From assembly GCA_040403315.1 (NCBI GenBank), contig JBBAKX010000005.1, forward strand, positions 62,001-126,000: a stretch of DNA of 64,000 nucleotides. The letters run 5' to 3'. Numbering within the stretch: the stretch's first letter is position 1; each line of letters opens with the position of its first letter. The notes beneath the pieces were generated by a model, which was not told the DNA's origin, made no database searches, and was given only the letters and a program-made list of their open reading frames with translations. Shown piece by piece: positions 8,611 through 17,671 of this stretch. The position numbers and the translations under genes are program-made. The DNA is from CAMCXT01 sp040403315 (GTDB lineage Bacteria > Bacteroidota > Bacteroidia > M30B66).

Positions 8611-9513
8611 AGATTCTCGATACTTTTTTAATGACAAAAAAGTCTAGGAAAATTCAATGCTTTAAAGCGCCATTCCAAACATCAATAAAGACTTACAAAG
8701 TATCACGTAGGATTTTCTTGTCTTTCTAAGTTGTTTGGAATTCCCGCCTGCGCACGCTCGCGCATTTTCCGGTACCAACGCGCTTGGGATCTCGGTAAGG
8801 TTGAGATGCAGTGGTTCAAATTGCAGTGTACTCTTTCTATTCAGGGCCTAAAGTTACTTATCGTCACGATTGATCATTTGAATACTTGCGACAGCTTGGG
8901 GTGTTTTTCGATACCTTTTTTCATGACCAAAAAAGCACCCCAAAAGTCTAGGGAAATGCAATTCTTCCTAGCGCCCTTCCAAACACCAAGAAAGACATAC
9001 AAACTATCAAGTAGGATTTTATAGTCTTTCTAAGCTGTTTGGGATTCATGTTCACGCGCGCTCGCGCATTTTCCGAGGCCAACGCGCTTGGGATTTCGAT
9101 AAGGCTAAGATGCAGTAGTTCAAATGAAAGTGTACTCTTTCTATTCAGAGTCTTGAGTTACTTATCGTAACAAGTGATCATTTGGAACACTTCCGAAAGC
9201 TGGGGTAATTCTTGATACTTTTTTCATGACCAAAAAGTATCACAAAAAGTCTAGGAAAATGCAATGCTTCCCCGCGCTCTTCCAAACACCAAGAAAGACT
9301 TGCAAACTATCACTGTGGATTTTATAGTCTTTCTAAGCTATTTGGAATTCCCGCCTGCACATGCTCGCGCATTTTCCAAGGCCACTGCGCTTGGGATTTC
9401 GATAAGGTTGAGATTCAGTGGTTCAAATGGCAGTATGGTCTTTCTATTAGAGTCATGAGTTACTGATCGTCACAAGCGATCATTTGGAATACTTGCGACA
9501 GCTGAAGATAAAC
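8611..9513. repeat. Three diverged tandem units of about 303 bp
   Basis: Landmarks recur three times at a spacing of 303 bases: GATACTTTTTT-ATGAC-AAAAA near 8618, 8910 and 9213; TTTCTAAG-TGTTTGG near 8724, 9027 and 9330; GCTCGCGCATTTTCC just after each of those; and GACAGCT or GAAAGCT closing each unit. Units differ by point changes and small indels. GATAC-TTTTTT...AAAAA-GTATC is an inverted repeat that can form a hairpin. The open frames inside the array are not conserved between units, so the DNA appears non-coding. Confidence 0.85.
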
Positions 9514-9590
9514 TAAGCAATTCATTCTAAAGCATGAAAGTGAACTTCAGTGTATATCTGAGACAAGTAGATTCTCATAATTTTTTCCAA

Positions 9591-9624
9591 AAAAAAGACT
9601 GTTCTCGCTTGAGAACAGTCTTTT
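9591..9624 (-). terminator. Rho-independent terminator after the fasciclin genes
   Basis: A perfect 12-base stem, AAGACTGTTCTC / GAGAACAGTCTT, with the loop GCTT. On the minus strand the hairpin is followed by a run of T (A-run at 9587-9596 on the plus strand). It lies 20 bases beyond the stop of the downstream fasciclin gene. Confidence 0.9.
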
Positions 9625-9643
9625 ACAAAAAATAAAATTAAAA

Positions 9644-10159
9644 TTACTTTGGCATTACTACAGAATCGATGACGTGAATTACGCCATTGCTTGCAGATAA
9701 ATCAGTAGCTGTAACCATTGATTTGTTGCCTTTAGAATCCGTTAAAATTACTTTTCCATTTTCTAAACGAGCAGTTAAGTTTTGGCCTTGGATAGTTTTA
9801 ATAACAGCCTTTCCTTTTCCTGCTTTAATAGCTGCCAAAACATCAGATGCCATTAAGTTTCCTGCAACAACATGGTAAGTTAATATTTTAACCAAGGTTG
9901 CCTTACTTTCAAGCTTTAACAATGATTCAACAGTACCTTCTGGCAATTTTCCAAACGCTGCGTTTGTTGGCGCAAATACTGTAAACGGACCCTTACCTTT
10001 TAATGTGGTAACCAAATCGGCCGCTTTTAATGCAGTTACTAATGTAGTATGGTCTTTAGAACCCATTGCCACATCTACTAAATCGGTTGTTTGAGCATTA
10101 GCGACAGTTGCAAATACTAAAAATAAACTAGCGAATACTGATTTCAATTTTTTTGTCAT
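9644..10159 (-). CDS. Secreted fasciclin (FAS1) domain protein
   Basis: A 171-residue protein with a signal peptide (MTKKLKSVFASLFLVFATVA, cut after NAQ) and a single FAS1 domain. The domain shows the family's two conserved blocks: GPFTVFAPTNAAFGKLP and, near the end, NGVIHVIDSVVMPK, with the YH of ILTYHVVAGNL between them. FAS1 proteins are cell-surface or matrix adhesion proteins. It follows a second FAS1 gene by 73 bases and ends just before a strong terminator, so the two probably form an operon. Confidence 0.95.
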   Translation of the reverse strand: MTKKLKSVFASLFLVFATVANAQTTDLVDVAMGSKDHTTLVTALKAADLVTTLKGKGPFTVFAPTNAAFGKLPEGTVESLLKLESKATLVKILTYHVVAGNLMASDVLAAIKAGKGKAVIKTIQGQNLTARLENGKVILTDSKGNKSMVTATDLSASNGVIHVIDSVVMPK

Positions 10160-10232
10160 GTTTTTTAATTTTAAGTTAAATACAATTTTGTATCATGTTT
10201 CTAACAACCTTGATTGCAAAAAGTTGATATTA

Positions 10233-10646
10233 TTACATTTTAGGCATCAGGACCTTGTCGATCAAATGAACTACTCCGTTTGAAGCAGATACATCGGCAG
10301 TTGTAACATGAGCATCACCAATCATTACTTTACTGTCTTTCAGCGATACTTTTAACTTATCTCCATGAACAGTAGTTAATTCAGCACCATCTTTGAGATC
10401 GGCAGCCATAAGCTTGCCGCTAACTACATGATAGGTTAGTATGCTGGTCAACTTTGCCTTATTTTCTGGTTTTAAAAGCGTATCCACATCCTTTTGAATA
10501 GCTGCAAATGCTGCATCTGTTGGTGCAAAAACAGTAAAAGGGCCTGCGCCTTCCAAAGTTGATACAAGATCAACTGCTTTTACCGCTGCTGTAAGTGTTT
10601 TAGCACTTTCTGCAGCTAGAGCTACAATATTTTTTGTACTTGACAT
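10233..10646 (-). CDS. Fasciclin (FAS1) domain protein without signal peptide
   Basis: This 137-residue protein is almost entirely one FAS1 domain: GPFTVFAPTDAAFAAIQK, ILTYHVVSGKLMAADL, and NGVVHLIDKVLMPKM at the end. Unlike its downstream neighbour, it begins MSSTKNIVALAAESAKTLTA with no hydrophobic export signal, so either it stays in the cytoplasm or it leaves by an unusual route. It is the first gene of the two-gene fasciclin unit. The two proteins are clearly related to each other, which suggests an old local duplication. Confidence 0.93.
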   Translation of the reverse strand: MSSTKNIVALAAESAKTLTAAVKAVDLVSTLEGAGPFTVFAPTDAAFAAIQKDVDTLLKPENKAKLTSILTYHVVSGKLMAADLKDGAELTTVHGDKLKVSLKDSKVMIGDAHVTTADVSASNGVVHLIDKVLMPKM

Positions 10647-11159
10647 ATTATTTATTTAATGGATATAGATAAGTTTCTATAACGGCACAAAATTGAGCTA
10701 CTATGAGCTGAATAATACTATATAATTAATACAATGGATTGCACTATTCTCACATTTACAAGAACTCAATAATTAAATTAAACACAAAAAACTCTAGTGA
10801 GTATTCTTAATTAGTACTTGCATAATTCTTTGGTTTAGAAACTACAATATATTCTAGCCAATAAAGCATAAATTATAATTAATTGAATGGTTTTTTAAAT
10901 TTTATTTATTAAAAGAAAATATTATTTCCCGGTACTTTTTCATGTCTCAAAAGCAACTAAAACGTTGAGGTAAATGAAATACTTCAGTTTGTCAACTTTT
11001 TTCAAGTCTGGAACCTTGAATTGCATATTCTAACAAGTAAAACTTCGGAACACTTGCAACAACTAGGTTTTCAAATTTATTTTTTTTAATTTATTTTTCA
11101 AAAGTGGTGCATCAATCCAAGATGCTACATACATCTATTTTGCCGCATTAATTATTCAT
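10647..11159. other. Non-coding stretch with a worn copy of the 303-bp repeat
   Basis: No gene is visible. Bases 10930-11070 contain landmarks of the 8.6-9.5 kb repeat in the same order (GGTACTTTTTCATG, AAATGAAATACTTC, then TAACAAGTAAAACTTCGGAACACTTGCAACA against TAACAAGTGATCATTTGGAACACTTCCGAAA), with the GC-rich centre missing. The rest is A+T-rich sequence without evident structure. Confidence 0.5.
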
Positions 11160-11579
11160 TTAAATATCCTCATTTAAACCCAATAATTTTATCACCTTTT
11201 TTATGTTCTCAGCATTTAAAGGTTTTGCCAAAAAACCAACAATTCTCTTTTCATTTTTAGCTCTTTCTAGATCTTCAGGATTTATGCTTGATGAAAGAAT
11301 AAAAATTGATATTTTCTCTTCAAAGCGCACAAAATCTTTTTTAAATGTTTCAAAAAATTCCCATCCATCCATCATCGGCATATTTAAATCCAGAAAAATT
11401 ACTTCTGGAAAACTTTCCATGGAAATTTCCCCGCTGTCAAGTTTCTTAAAAAAGTCAATTGCTTCTGCGCCATTGTAGGCTTGAATTATTGTGTTACAAA
11501 ATTTATTAGTGTTCAAATGAACTCTATTCAAAGTTTGCGTCACTTTATCATCTTCGATAGACAAAACTGTGTTAATCAT
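11160..11579 (-). CDS. Single-domain response regulator (CheY-like receiver)
   Basis: A 139-residue receiver domain with no output domain. Acidic pocket residues are E9, D10 and D11, the phospho-acceptor is D64 in VIFLDLNMPMMDGWEF, the switch serine/threonine lies in ILSSS, and the conserved lysine is in FLAKPL. It follows the PAS histidine kinase by six bases on the same strand, so it is the likely phosphorylation partner. Such short receivers in Bacteroidota act by protein binding or in a phosphorelay. Because the kinase gene is broken by a TAA, the pair may no longer be fully active. Confidence 0.93.
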   Translation of the reverse strand: MINTVLSIEDDKVTQTLNRVHLNTNKFCNTIIQAYNGAEAIDFFKKLDSGEISMESFPEVIFLDLNMPMMDGWEFFETFKKDFVRFEEKISIFILSSSINPEDLERAKNEKRIVGFLAKPLNAENIKKVIKLLGLNEDI

Positions 11580-11585
11580 AATTAT

Positions 11586-14500
11586 CTATTTAAAGATTAT
11601 TGTAAAAGTTGTACCAATGTTTACCTCGCTATCTACTTCGATCTTACCGCCATGCGAAGTTAATTGTGAATGTATAAGGTAAAGCCCAATCCCTTTGCTG
11701 TCTGAATTTTTGTGAAACCTTTTGTACAATCCAAATATTTTGTCTTTTGCTAAGGCCATATTGATGCCTATTCCATTATCAGAAAAAGTGAGCTTTGTGT
11801 CCCCATTTGGTTCTTTGTTTGTTTTGATGGTGATGATTGGGTCTCTATCTGGATGACGATACTTTACTGCATTGGTTAATAAATTTAAAAATATACTTTC
11901 TAAGTAAGCATTGGCAAAAATCACGGATGGTGCAGCAGAGAAGTCAGCATTTATTATTACCTTATTTTTTAATAATGACATTGAGAGCGACTCCGATACT
12001 TTCTTAAATATATCTTCAAAGGTTAATTGACCTTTTTGTATATTCCTGTTTTCTTTTATTATTAAAATTTCAATTAAATCTTTTAAGGTTTCATTTAGAT
12101 GGTGGGTAGAAGTTTTAAAACCTTCTATCAACTGCAGGGTAAGCTCGTCGGTACCAATTCCTGGTTCAATAATATCGCAAATAGAAATAAGGTTTGTTAA
12201 TGGTGCCCTCAAATTGTGTGTAGTTATATAACTAAACTGTTTCAACTCAAGGTTATTTTCAACTAATTCTTTCAATAGCTTTTCCTTTTCTTCATCTGCT
12301 TCTTTTTGTTTGGTTACATCACGCTCTATAGCAATCCAATGTGTAAACCATCCTTTTTCATTGGCAATGGGTGTAATTTGCATGTTCAGCCAAAACTTTT
12401 CGCCATTTTTTTTAGAGTTAGAAACAGTAACTTCACAAGGCTCCCAATTTTTTAATGAGGTATAAAGTCTATCTAATTCTTTTCTGTCTGTATCTTCATT
12501 TTGCAGTATTCTAGGTGTTTTTCCTATTACTTCCTCAGCCGAATACCCAGTCATTTCTGTAAATGCTTTATTTACAAATAATATACGTGGTCTTGGCAAA
12601 TCGTATGGTTCAGCTTCTGTAATTAAAATAGAATCATTTGTGTTTAGTATAACCGATTCCATTAGCCTTAATCTCTCTTGTTCTACTCTCTGCTTAGTTA
12701 TATCCTGCAAAGCCCCAACCATCCTTATTATCGTCCCTTCCTCATTTTTAATGGCGAAGGTTTTATCTAACACAGTAGCGTAGCTTCCATCTGCCTTTCT
12801 TAATCTGTATTCTCCCGTCCATCTATTATTGCTTTCTTTAGAATTAAGAACTGCATAACGTTCTTTCATTACAATATCAATATCATCGCGATTAATATTT
12901 TGAATCCAGACATCATTTTCCATTGGCATCCATGTCTGAGCCACGGGATGTCCAAAAAAGGTGGTAAAGTTTTTACTGATGAAAATCTCATGTTTTAGCA
13001 GGTCTGCTTCCCAAACTACATCCGATGTGGCTAAGGTGGCATACTCATATCGTTGGTTGCTTTGTTTCAGATCGTTCTCTGCCTTAATTTTTTCGGTTAC
13101 GTCATTTACATAAACACAATTAAGTTCCAAATCGACAAATTGTATCATGTTTGCATTAATTTCCACATCAATGGTGGTTCCATCTTTTTTAGTTCTTTTG
13201 ACGATATAATGTAAATTCTTTTTTTGTTTCAACTCGTCCCAATACTGTTTCCAAGAATCAGTTGTATAGGCGCTGCCAAAATCAGATGCTATTTTGGTCA
13301 TCATCTCTTCCCTACTAGTATTCCCATACATTTTCGCAAATGCTAGGTTACAATTATAAAGAGTTCCATCCGCTTTAACATACGCTAAACCCCAAGCTGC
13401 ATTTTCTATTGTAAATGCAGAAAGTTTTAGGTTGTCTTCTAGCTTTTTCTTTTCAGTAATGTCTTTATAAAAACCAAAGATTACAAAAGCACCATTTAGT
13501 TCAATTGAATTTGTATTTACTTCTATATCAATTAAAGTCCCATCCTTTTTTTTAAGTTTAACCTGAAAATTATGATTTGAAATTTCTTTAAACTCTCCAC
13601 ATCGTTCTGCCCAATATTCTTTGGTAACCAGTGGATTTACATCCATTAATGTTTTGCCCTCAAACTCTTCATGGCTATAGCCCAGCATGTTGGCGGTAGC
13701 TTGGTTAAAGTCAATGTACAAACCATTCACATCCAAAAAGAACATTGCACTATCTGTGTGTTTATAAGAATAATCTAACAGTTTTAGTTTTTCTTCTAGT
13801 TTTTTCTTTTCAGTAATATCTTTATAAAAACCAAAGTTTACAATTTTGCCATTTAGTTCTATCGAATTGGTGCTTACCGCAACATCAATAAAAGTTCCAT
13901 CTTTTCTTTTAAATTTAACTTCAAATTTTTGATTGGGCGTATCTTTCAACTCCTCCCATCGGTTTACCCAATATTCTTTGGTAACCAGTGGATTTACATC
14001 CATTAATGTTTTGCCCTCAAACTCTTCATGGCTATAGCCCAGCATGTTGGCGGTAGCTTGGTTAAAGTCAATGTACAAACCATTCACATCCAAAAAGAAC
14101 ATTGCACTATCTGTGTGTTTATAAGAATAATCTAACAGTTTTAGTTGTTCTTCTTGCTTTTTCTTTTTGGTAATGTCCACTACATAAGCGCAGTTCAGTT
14201 CTTTTTCTCCAAATTTTACATAACTGCAAATAATATTTACATCGATTAAAGTGCCGTCCTTTCTTTTTTGTTGCGCATCAAAATTTATTTGACACTTCTC
14301 TTTCATCTCACCCCAAAGTAAACTATAGGAGGTTTCATCTTGTCCAATGGCAGTATTAAAAACATTCAGTGCTTTAAACTCTTCTTTTGTATAACCCAAT
14401 TGTTTACATCCGGCCTCATTATAATCGTAAAAACTAGCGTCCTCAGTAATATAGTAAGTAGGCAGAGATGAATTCCTAAATGTAAAATCAAATAATTGCA

Positions 14501-14756
14501 GTTCTTCTTCTTGCTTTTTCTTTTCGGTAATGTCTTGCACAAAACTACAGTTCAATTCTAAGTCGCCATATTTTACGTAGTTAGCTGTAATGAAAACGTC
14601 TATGAGGGTACCATCCTTCTTTTTTTGTTGAGTTTCTACGGTTATATTTTTCTTTTCCTTCAATTTAGCCCATAAACTTTCCCACTTTTTTTCGTTATAA
14701 TCTTCATCTAAATCATAAATTTTTAGTGCTTGTAATTCTTCTCTTGTATAACCCAA
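11586..14756 (-). CDS. Multi-PAS sensor histidine kinase, C-terminal main part of an interrupted gene
   Basis: This open frame is the larger part of one gene spanning 11586-15557. Continuing upstream in the same frame through 36 sense codons leads to a TAA at 14865-14867 and then to the open frame 14865-15557. Six complete PAS domains follow in series, each ending in a DITEKKK-type PAC tail, plus most of another at the start. A HisKA box follows (SYITTHNLRAPLTNL, phosphate-accepting His) and then a HATPase domain with an N box (LTNAVKY), G1 (FSDNGIGI) and G2 (KGIGLYLI). No membrane segment is visible, so it senses in the cytoplasm. PAS domains three and four are almost identical. The start used here (a TTG at 14756) is not natural. 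The receiver gene follows six bases later. Confidence 0.9.
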   Translation of the reverse strand: MGYTREELQALKIYDLDEDYNEKKWESLWAKLKEKKNITVETQQKKKDGTLIDVFITANYVKYGDLELNCSFVQDITEKKKQEEELQLFDFTFRNSSLPTYYITEDASFYDYNEAGCKQLGYTKEEFKALNVFNTAIGQDETSYSLLWGEMKEKCQINFDAQQKRKDGTLIDVNIICSYVKFGEKELNCAYVVDITKKKKQEEQLKLLDYSYKHTDSAMFFLDVNGLYIDFNQATANMLGYSHEEFEGKTLMDVNPLVTKEYWVNRWEELKDTPNQKFEVKFKRKDGTFIDVAVSTNSIELNGKIVNFGFYKDITEKKKLEEKLKLLDYSYKHTDSAMFFLDVNGLYIDFNQATANMLGYSHEEFEGKTLMDVNPLVTKEYWAERCGEFKEISNHNFQVKLKKKDGTLIDIEVNTNSIELNGAFVIFGFYKDITEKKKLEDNLKLSAFTIENAAWGLAYVKADGTLYNCNLAFAKMYGNTSREEMMTKIASDFGSAYTTDSWKQYWDELKQKKNLHYIVKRTKKDGTTIDVEINANMIQFVDLELNCVYVNDVTEKIKAENDLKQSNQRYEYATLATSDVVWEADLLKHEIFISKNFTTFFGHPVAQTWMPMENDVWIQNINRDDIDIVMKERYAVLNSKESNNRWTGEYRLRKADGSYATVLDKTFAIKNEEGTIIRMVGALQDITKQRVEQERLRLMESVILNTNDSILITEAEPYDLPRPRILFVNKAFTEMTGYSAEEVIGKTPRILQNEDTDRKELDRLYTSLKNWEPCEVTVSNSKKNGEKFWLNMQITPIANEKGWFTHWIAIERDVTKQKEADEEKEKLLKELVENNLELKQFSYITTHNLRAPLTNLISICDIIEPGIGTDELTLQLIEGFKTSTHHLNETLKDLIEILIIKENRNIQKGQLTFEDIFKKVSESLSMSLLKNKVIINADFSAAPSVIFANAYLESIFLNLLTNAVKYRHPDRDPIITIKTNKEPNGDTKLTFSDNGIGINMALAKDKIFGLYKRFHKNSDSKGIGLYLIHSQLTSHGGKIEVDSEVNIGTTFTIIFK
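13612..14146. repeat. Nearly identical 178-bp segments inside the PAS kinase gene
   Basis: Bases 13612-13789 and 13969-14146 are the same or almost so, 357 bases (119 codons) apart. They encode the first half of two successive PAS domains (LLDYSYKHTDSAMFFLDVNG). The second halves of the two domains differ, so either a recent duplication or gene conversion has affected only part of the unit. Confidence 0.85.
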
Positions 14757-14864
14757 ATTTTCTGCTCCAATGTTGTTGAAATTATAGATACTTGCATCTT
14801 CCGATACAAAGTAAATAGGTATAGATGTATTTTTAAAAGTATATTCAACTAATTTATTTAAATT

Positions 14865-15557
14865 TTAATTTAAATTTTTGACTTCTTCTATCTTACTTTT
14901 TAATTCCTCTTCACTTGCCAGTAACTTTTCGTTTGTTTCATTAATCAATTTATTTTGCTCTTCGGCATTTCTTTTTGCTATGAGCAACTCTTTTTCATAA
15001 GATTTGCGTTGACTCACATCAAAAACTGTGGAATAATTTATCTGCACTTTCCCATTTTCATCTCTTATTTGTTTAGTGTTGATTAAGATAGGCAGTCGAG
15101 TTTTATCTTTCCTAACCATTTCAAAACTGATTTCTTGAACAAAACCTTGCATCTGCAGCAAAGGAGAATAATGTGTTTCAAAGTACATTATACCACCCAC
15201 ACTCAACAAACTCTGCCAAGTAACTTTTCCAAGAATTTCTTCTTTTGAATATCCAAGCCAAACTAATAAAGTGTCATTGATTTTGTTAATAATTCCGTTT
15301 CCTGAAGTTGAAAAATAACCACATGGAGAATGGTTATAAAATGTGTCTGATTCAAATTCTTTTGACGCTAATTGTTTGCCGTAAAATTCATCTTTTTCTT
15401 GACTAAGTTTTGCTACTCTTGCAGAAACAATTTGATTTAACAGCTCAGCTAAGTTATTTAAATCGTCTTCCCCATCTAATTTTATCAGTTCAAATTTGGC
15501 TAAATTAGCTGCTGTAAAATCATTTTCTTCAAAATTGAAATCTGTTGTTTCTGTCAT
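14865..15557 (-). CDS. N-terminal part of the interrupted PAS histidine kinase
   Basis: The 230-residue frame starts MTETTDFNFEENDFTAANLA, then an acidic helical region, one PAS domain (CGYFSTSGNGIINKINDTLL, then LGYSKEEILGKVTWQSLL, ending FDVSQRKSYEKEL) and a coiled coil ending KIEEVKNLN before TAA. The next codons in the same frame (NLNKLVEYTFKNTSIPIYFV) are the opening of another PAS domain. The TAA therefore separates two parts of a single reading frame of about 1,320 codons. Whether it is a true nonsense mutation, a sequence error, a read-through site or a re-start point cannot be told here. The N-terminal part alone would be a PAS protein without an output domain. It follows the RsbQ-like gene by 70 bases. 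Confidence 0.85.
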   Translation of the reverse strand: MTETTDFNFEENDFTAANLAKFELIKLDGEDDLNNLAELLNQIVSARVAKLSQEKDEFYGKQLASKEFESDTFYNHSPCGYFSTSGNGIINKINDTLLVWLGYSKEEILGKVTWQSLLSVGGIMYFETHYSPLLQMQGFVQEISFEMVRKDKTRLPILINTKQIRDENGKVQINYSTVFDVSQRKSYEKELLIAKRNAEEQNKLINETNEKLLASEEELKSKIEEVKNLN

Positions 15558-15627
15558 TTATAGTAACGTTTTAGCAACTTAGATTACTGATCAAAAGCTC
15601 TTAGAAAGTCATACATAATCAATTAAA

Positions 15628-16434
15628 TTAGATTTCATCATCTAAAAATTTAGTAACAAATTTTACTGTTTCTTTTGGAGCACTCATATTTGGACAATGT
15701 CCGGTAGCCTCCATAAAATAAATTGTGCTATTTTGCAAATGTTCATGCACATATTTTCCTACAACTTCGGGTGCAATTACATCAGAGGTACATTGTAAAA
15801 TGAGCGTTCTTATTGTCAATTTTGACAAATCCTTACGATTATCTCCTAAAAACGTAACATTTGCAAAATGCTTTGCTATTTCAGGATTGCTTTGACAAAA
15901 ACTATTTTCTAATTCTTTGCTCAACTCTGGTTTATCAGCATTACCCATAATTACTGGAGTAATGGCACTTGACCAACCTAAATAATTACTTTCCAAAGAT
16001 TCCAATAATTCATGAATATCCGTCTCTTTAAAACCACCATAATAAGTTTCATCATTAATATAACGTGGTGATGGACATACCATAATCAAAGCATCAAATA
16101 AGTGTGGTGCTTTGTTGGCAGCCAATAGCCCCATCATTGAAGCTACTGAATGTCCAATTAAAATGACATTTTTAAGGTTAAGGCATTCGCAAATTTCTAC
16201 AATATCATCTGCATAGCCTTGCAAAGTTGAGTATTTTTGATAGTCGTAAGCTGAAATGTCTGATTACCCGGAGCCTACATGGTCAAAAAGCACAATTTTA
16301 TAATTGTTAATAAAAGCAGGTGTAATAAATCGCCACATATTTTGGTCGCAACCATAGCCATGTGCCATCAACATTACCTGTGTGCCTTCGCCATGAACAG
16401 TTACGTTGTTTCTTTTAATTACGTCTCGTGTCAT
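15628..16434 (-). pseudogene. RsbQ/KAI2-like alpha/beta hydrolase with one in-frame TAA
   Basis: Reading from ATG at 16434, the protein would be 268 positions long, against 269 for Bacillus subtilis RsbQ, which it matches along its length from memory. Landmarks are GYGCDQNMWRFITPAF, FDHVGSG-stop-SDISAYDYQKY, the nucleophile in LIGHSVASMMG, YYGGFKE, LILQCTSDVIAP (catalytic Asp) and EATGHCPNMSAP (catalytic His). TAA at 16264-16266 replaces the residue before SD, where RsbQ has H and relatives vary. Otherwise the frame is intact and the Ser-Asp-His triad is complete. RsbQ works with the PAS phosphatase RsbP, and here the gene precedes a PAS kinase, so a similar sensing pair is likely. Confidence 0.85.
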
Positions 16435-16580
16435 TTTTTCAGTCTTTAAGTAAATATAAGAAAATACAAGAAGTTGCCACCGTAAGCTCTCCCTTTTTTT
16501 TGACCATTCAAAATTTGAATTCTCCTTGCCTTTAAGCCAAGAAGGCAATCTAAAAGAATTACTAATTTTAAACCAAAACC

Positions 16581-16956
16581 ATCAAGAAAATAAGATTTAC
16601 AGAAGCACAAATCGTAAAAGGTGCTCAAAAAGTAAGTGGTGGACTCTAAAGTGAGTGAGAGATGCCGAGAACTTGGCAATAGCAATTCAACGTTTTAAAA
16701 TTTGAGAGCCAAGAATGGTGGCATGGAATTCAATTATGTGAAGCCAATGAAATCCCTTGAAGAGGAAAATAGCCACTTGAAAGAAGTATATGTAGAACTA
16801 AGTCTTTTATATCAAGCCTTGTCAACTGCCTTGCAGTTAATTTTCAAAAACTCAGAGTTTCTAGAATTGAGAAAGCTTACTAGAGCTAATATTTTCGATA
16901 GTCGTGCGGTAATGAGCGATTTTCGAATAACGGTCCGCGGCTTAGTCGAAGTTTGA
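16581..16956 (+). pseudogene. Remnant of an IS3-family transposase OrfA
   Basis: The pieces KKIRFTEAQIVKGAQKVSGG, KVSERCRELGNSNSTF, then NLRAKNGGMEF, MKSLEEENSHLKEVYVELSL and YQAL follow the order of IS3/IS407-type OrfA (helix-turn-helix, then the leucine-zipper segment LEEENxxLKxxYAELSL). They are spread over two frames, with a frameshift between SGG and KVSE and a TAA after NSTF. The 84-codon open frame beginning with TTG at 16702 is only the tail. No OrfB and no terminal inverted repeats are visible, so this is a fossil. Confidence 0.75.
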
Positions 16957-17080
16957 GACTGTCGAACGAAATCCTTCACTTGACTTTGAAGTAATAATGA
17001 AGTCAGAATCCTATAATCTTCTATAAATGACTAAATTTTGACTAGCCGCTGCTAGCAGATGTTTTTTATCTTTCCTTTAA

Positions 17081-17671
17081 TTAAATATCAAATTTGATTG
17101 TCAAGTTGCCTTTAATGTCTTCTGGTGATATTTCTAAAATTCTAAGTTTTGCCTTTTCTTGTGACGCCCAAGGGTCTTTTATAATATGCGGATCGCCTTT
17201 AAAGTATACTTGTGATATTAATTCTTTGCTATTTATTTCTGTTACTCTGTAATGAATATGTGAAGGTCTGTAAAGTTCTCCATTTAAATATTTACCTGGT
17301 AAAATGGTAGTGAAAGAATATTCTCCATTTTCGTTGGTTTTTAAACTTGCTCGTTGTTTAAATTCATTTGAGTCATTATCATATTCACCTTCGGTGTTAC
17401 AATGCCAAATTTCAACCAATGCGTTTTTGAGTAATGTTATACAATCGGAACTAAATACTCTTCCTTTCAGCATTATTCTAATTCCAGAAAGCCCTTCGTA
17501 AGTCAAGTCAGTACGAATTGTTGCGCCTGGTCTATAAAAAGGTCCTAGAATGTCATTCGTGGTATCACAATCTCCCTTAAATTCTCCATTTACTCCTTTG
17601 ATTATTGAACCAAAAGTTGTTTAGGCAAATGCTGTCAATGACGAGCTAATTATAATTTTTTTTCTGTCCAA
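17081..17671 (-). pseudogene. Intradiol ring-cleavage dioxygenase-like gene with a TAA in the signal region
   Basis: The intact part (17081-17620) has the intradiol dioxygenase core: NDILGPFYRPGA, GLSGIRIMLKGRV, ALVEIWHCNTEGEYDN, the GEYSFTTILPGKYLNG segment and YRPSHIHYRV, which supplies the Tyr-His-His iron ligands together with the tyrosine of GEYD. The product would cleave catechol-type rings between the two hydroxyls. Upstream in frame, TTG-DRKKIIISSSLTAFA looks like a Tat/Sec-type leader but is followed by TAA at 17621-17623. An ATG start is not visible, since the frame continues as AESHELLAEILNN to a TGA. Either the leader is lost and an internal start is used or the gene is dead. The nearby paa genes use a different, CoA-dependent route, so no shared pathway is implied. 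Confidence 0.75.

Noticed and set aside
8731..9024. 97-residue plus-strand open frame in the repeat field, and a 64-residue one at 9264
   Set aside because: The frame is not kept between the three repeat units, and the product has no recognisable pattern.
8194..9513. CRISPR array
   Set aside because: Repeat units are 90 and 303 bases, diverged, and there are no unique spacers of constant length or cas genes.
16446..16685. 79-residue minus-strand frame upstream of the hydrolase
   Set aside because: It covers the reverse of the IS3 remnant and the hydrolase leader and has no recognisable features.
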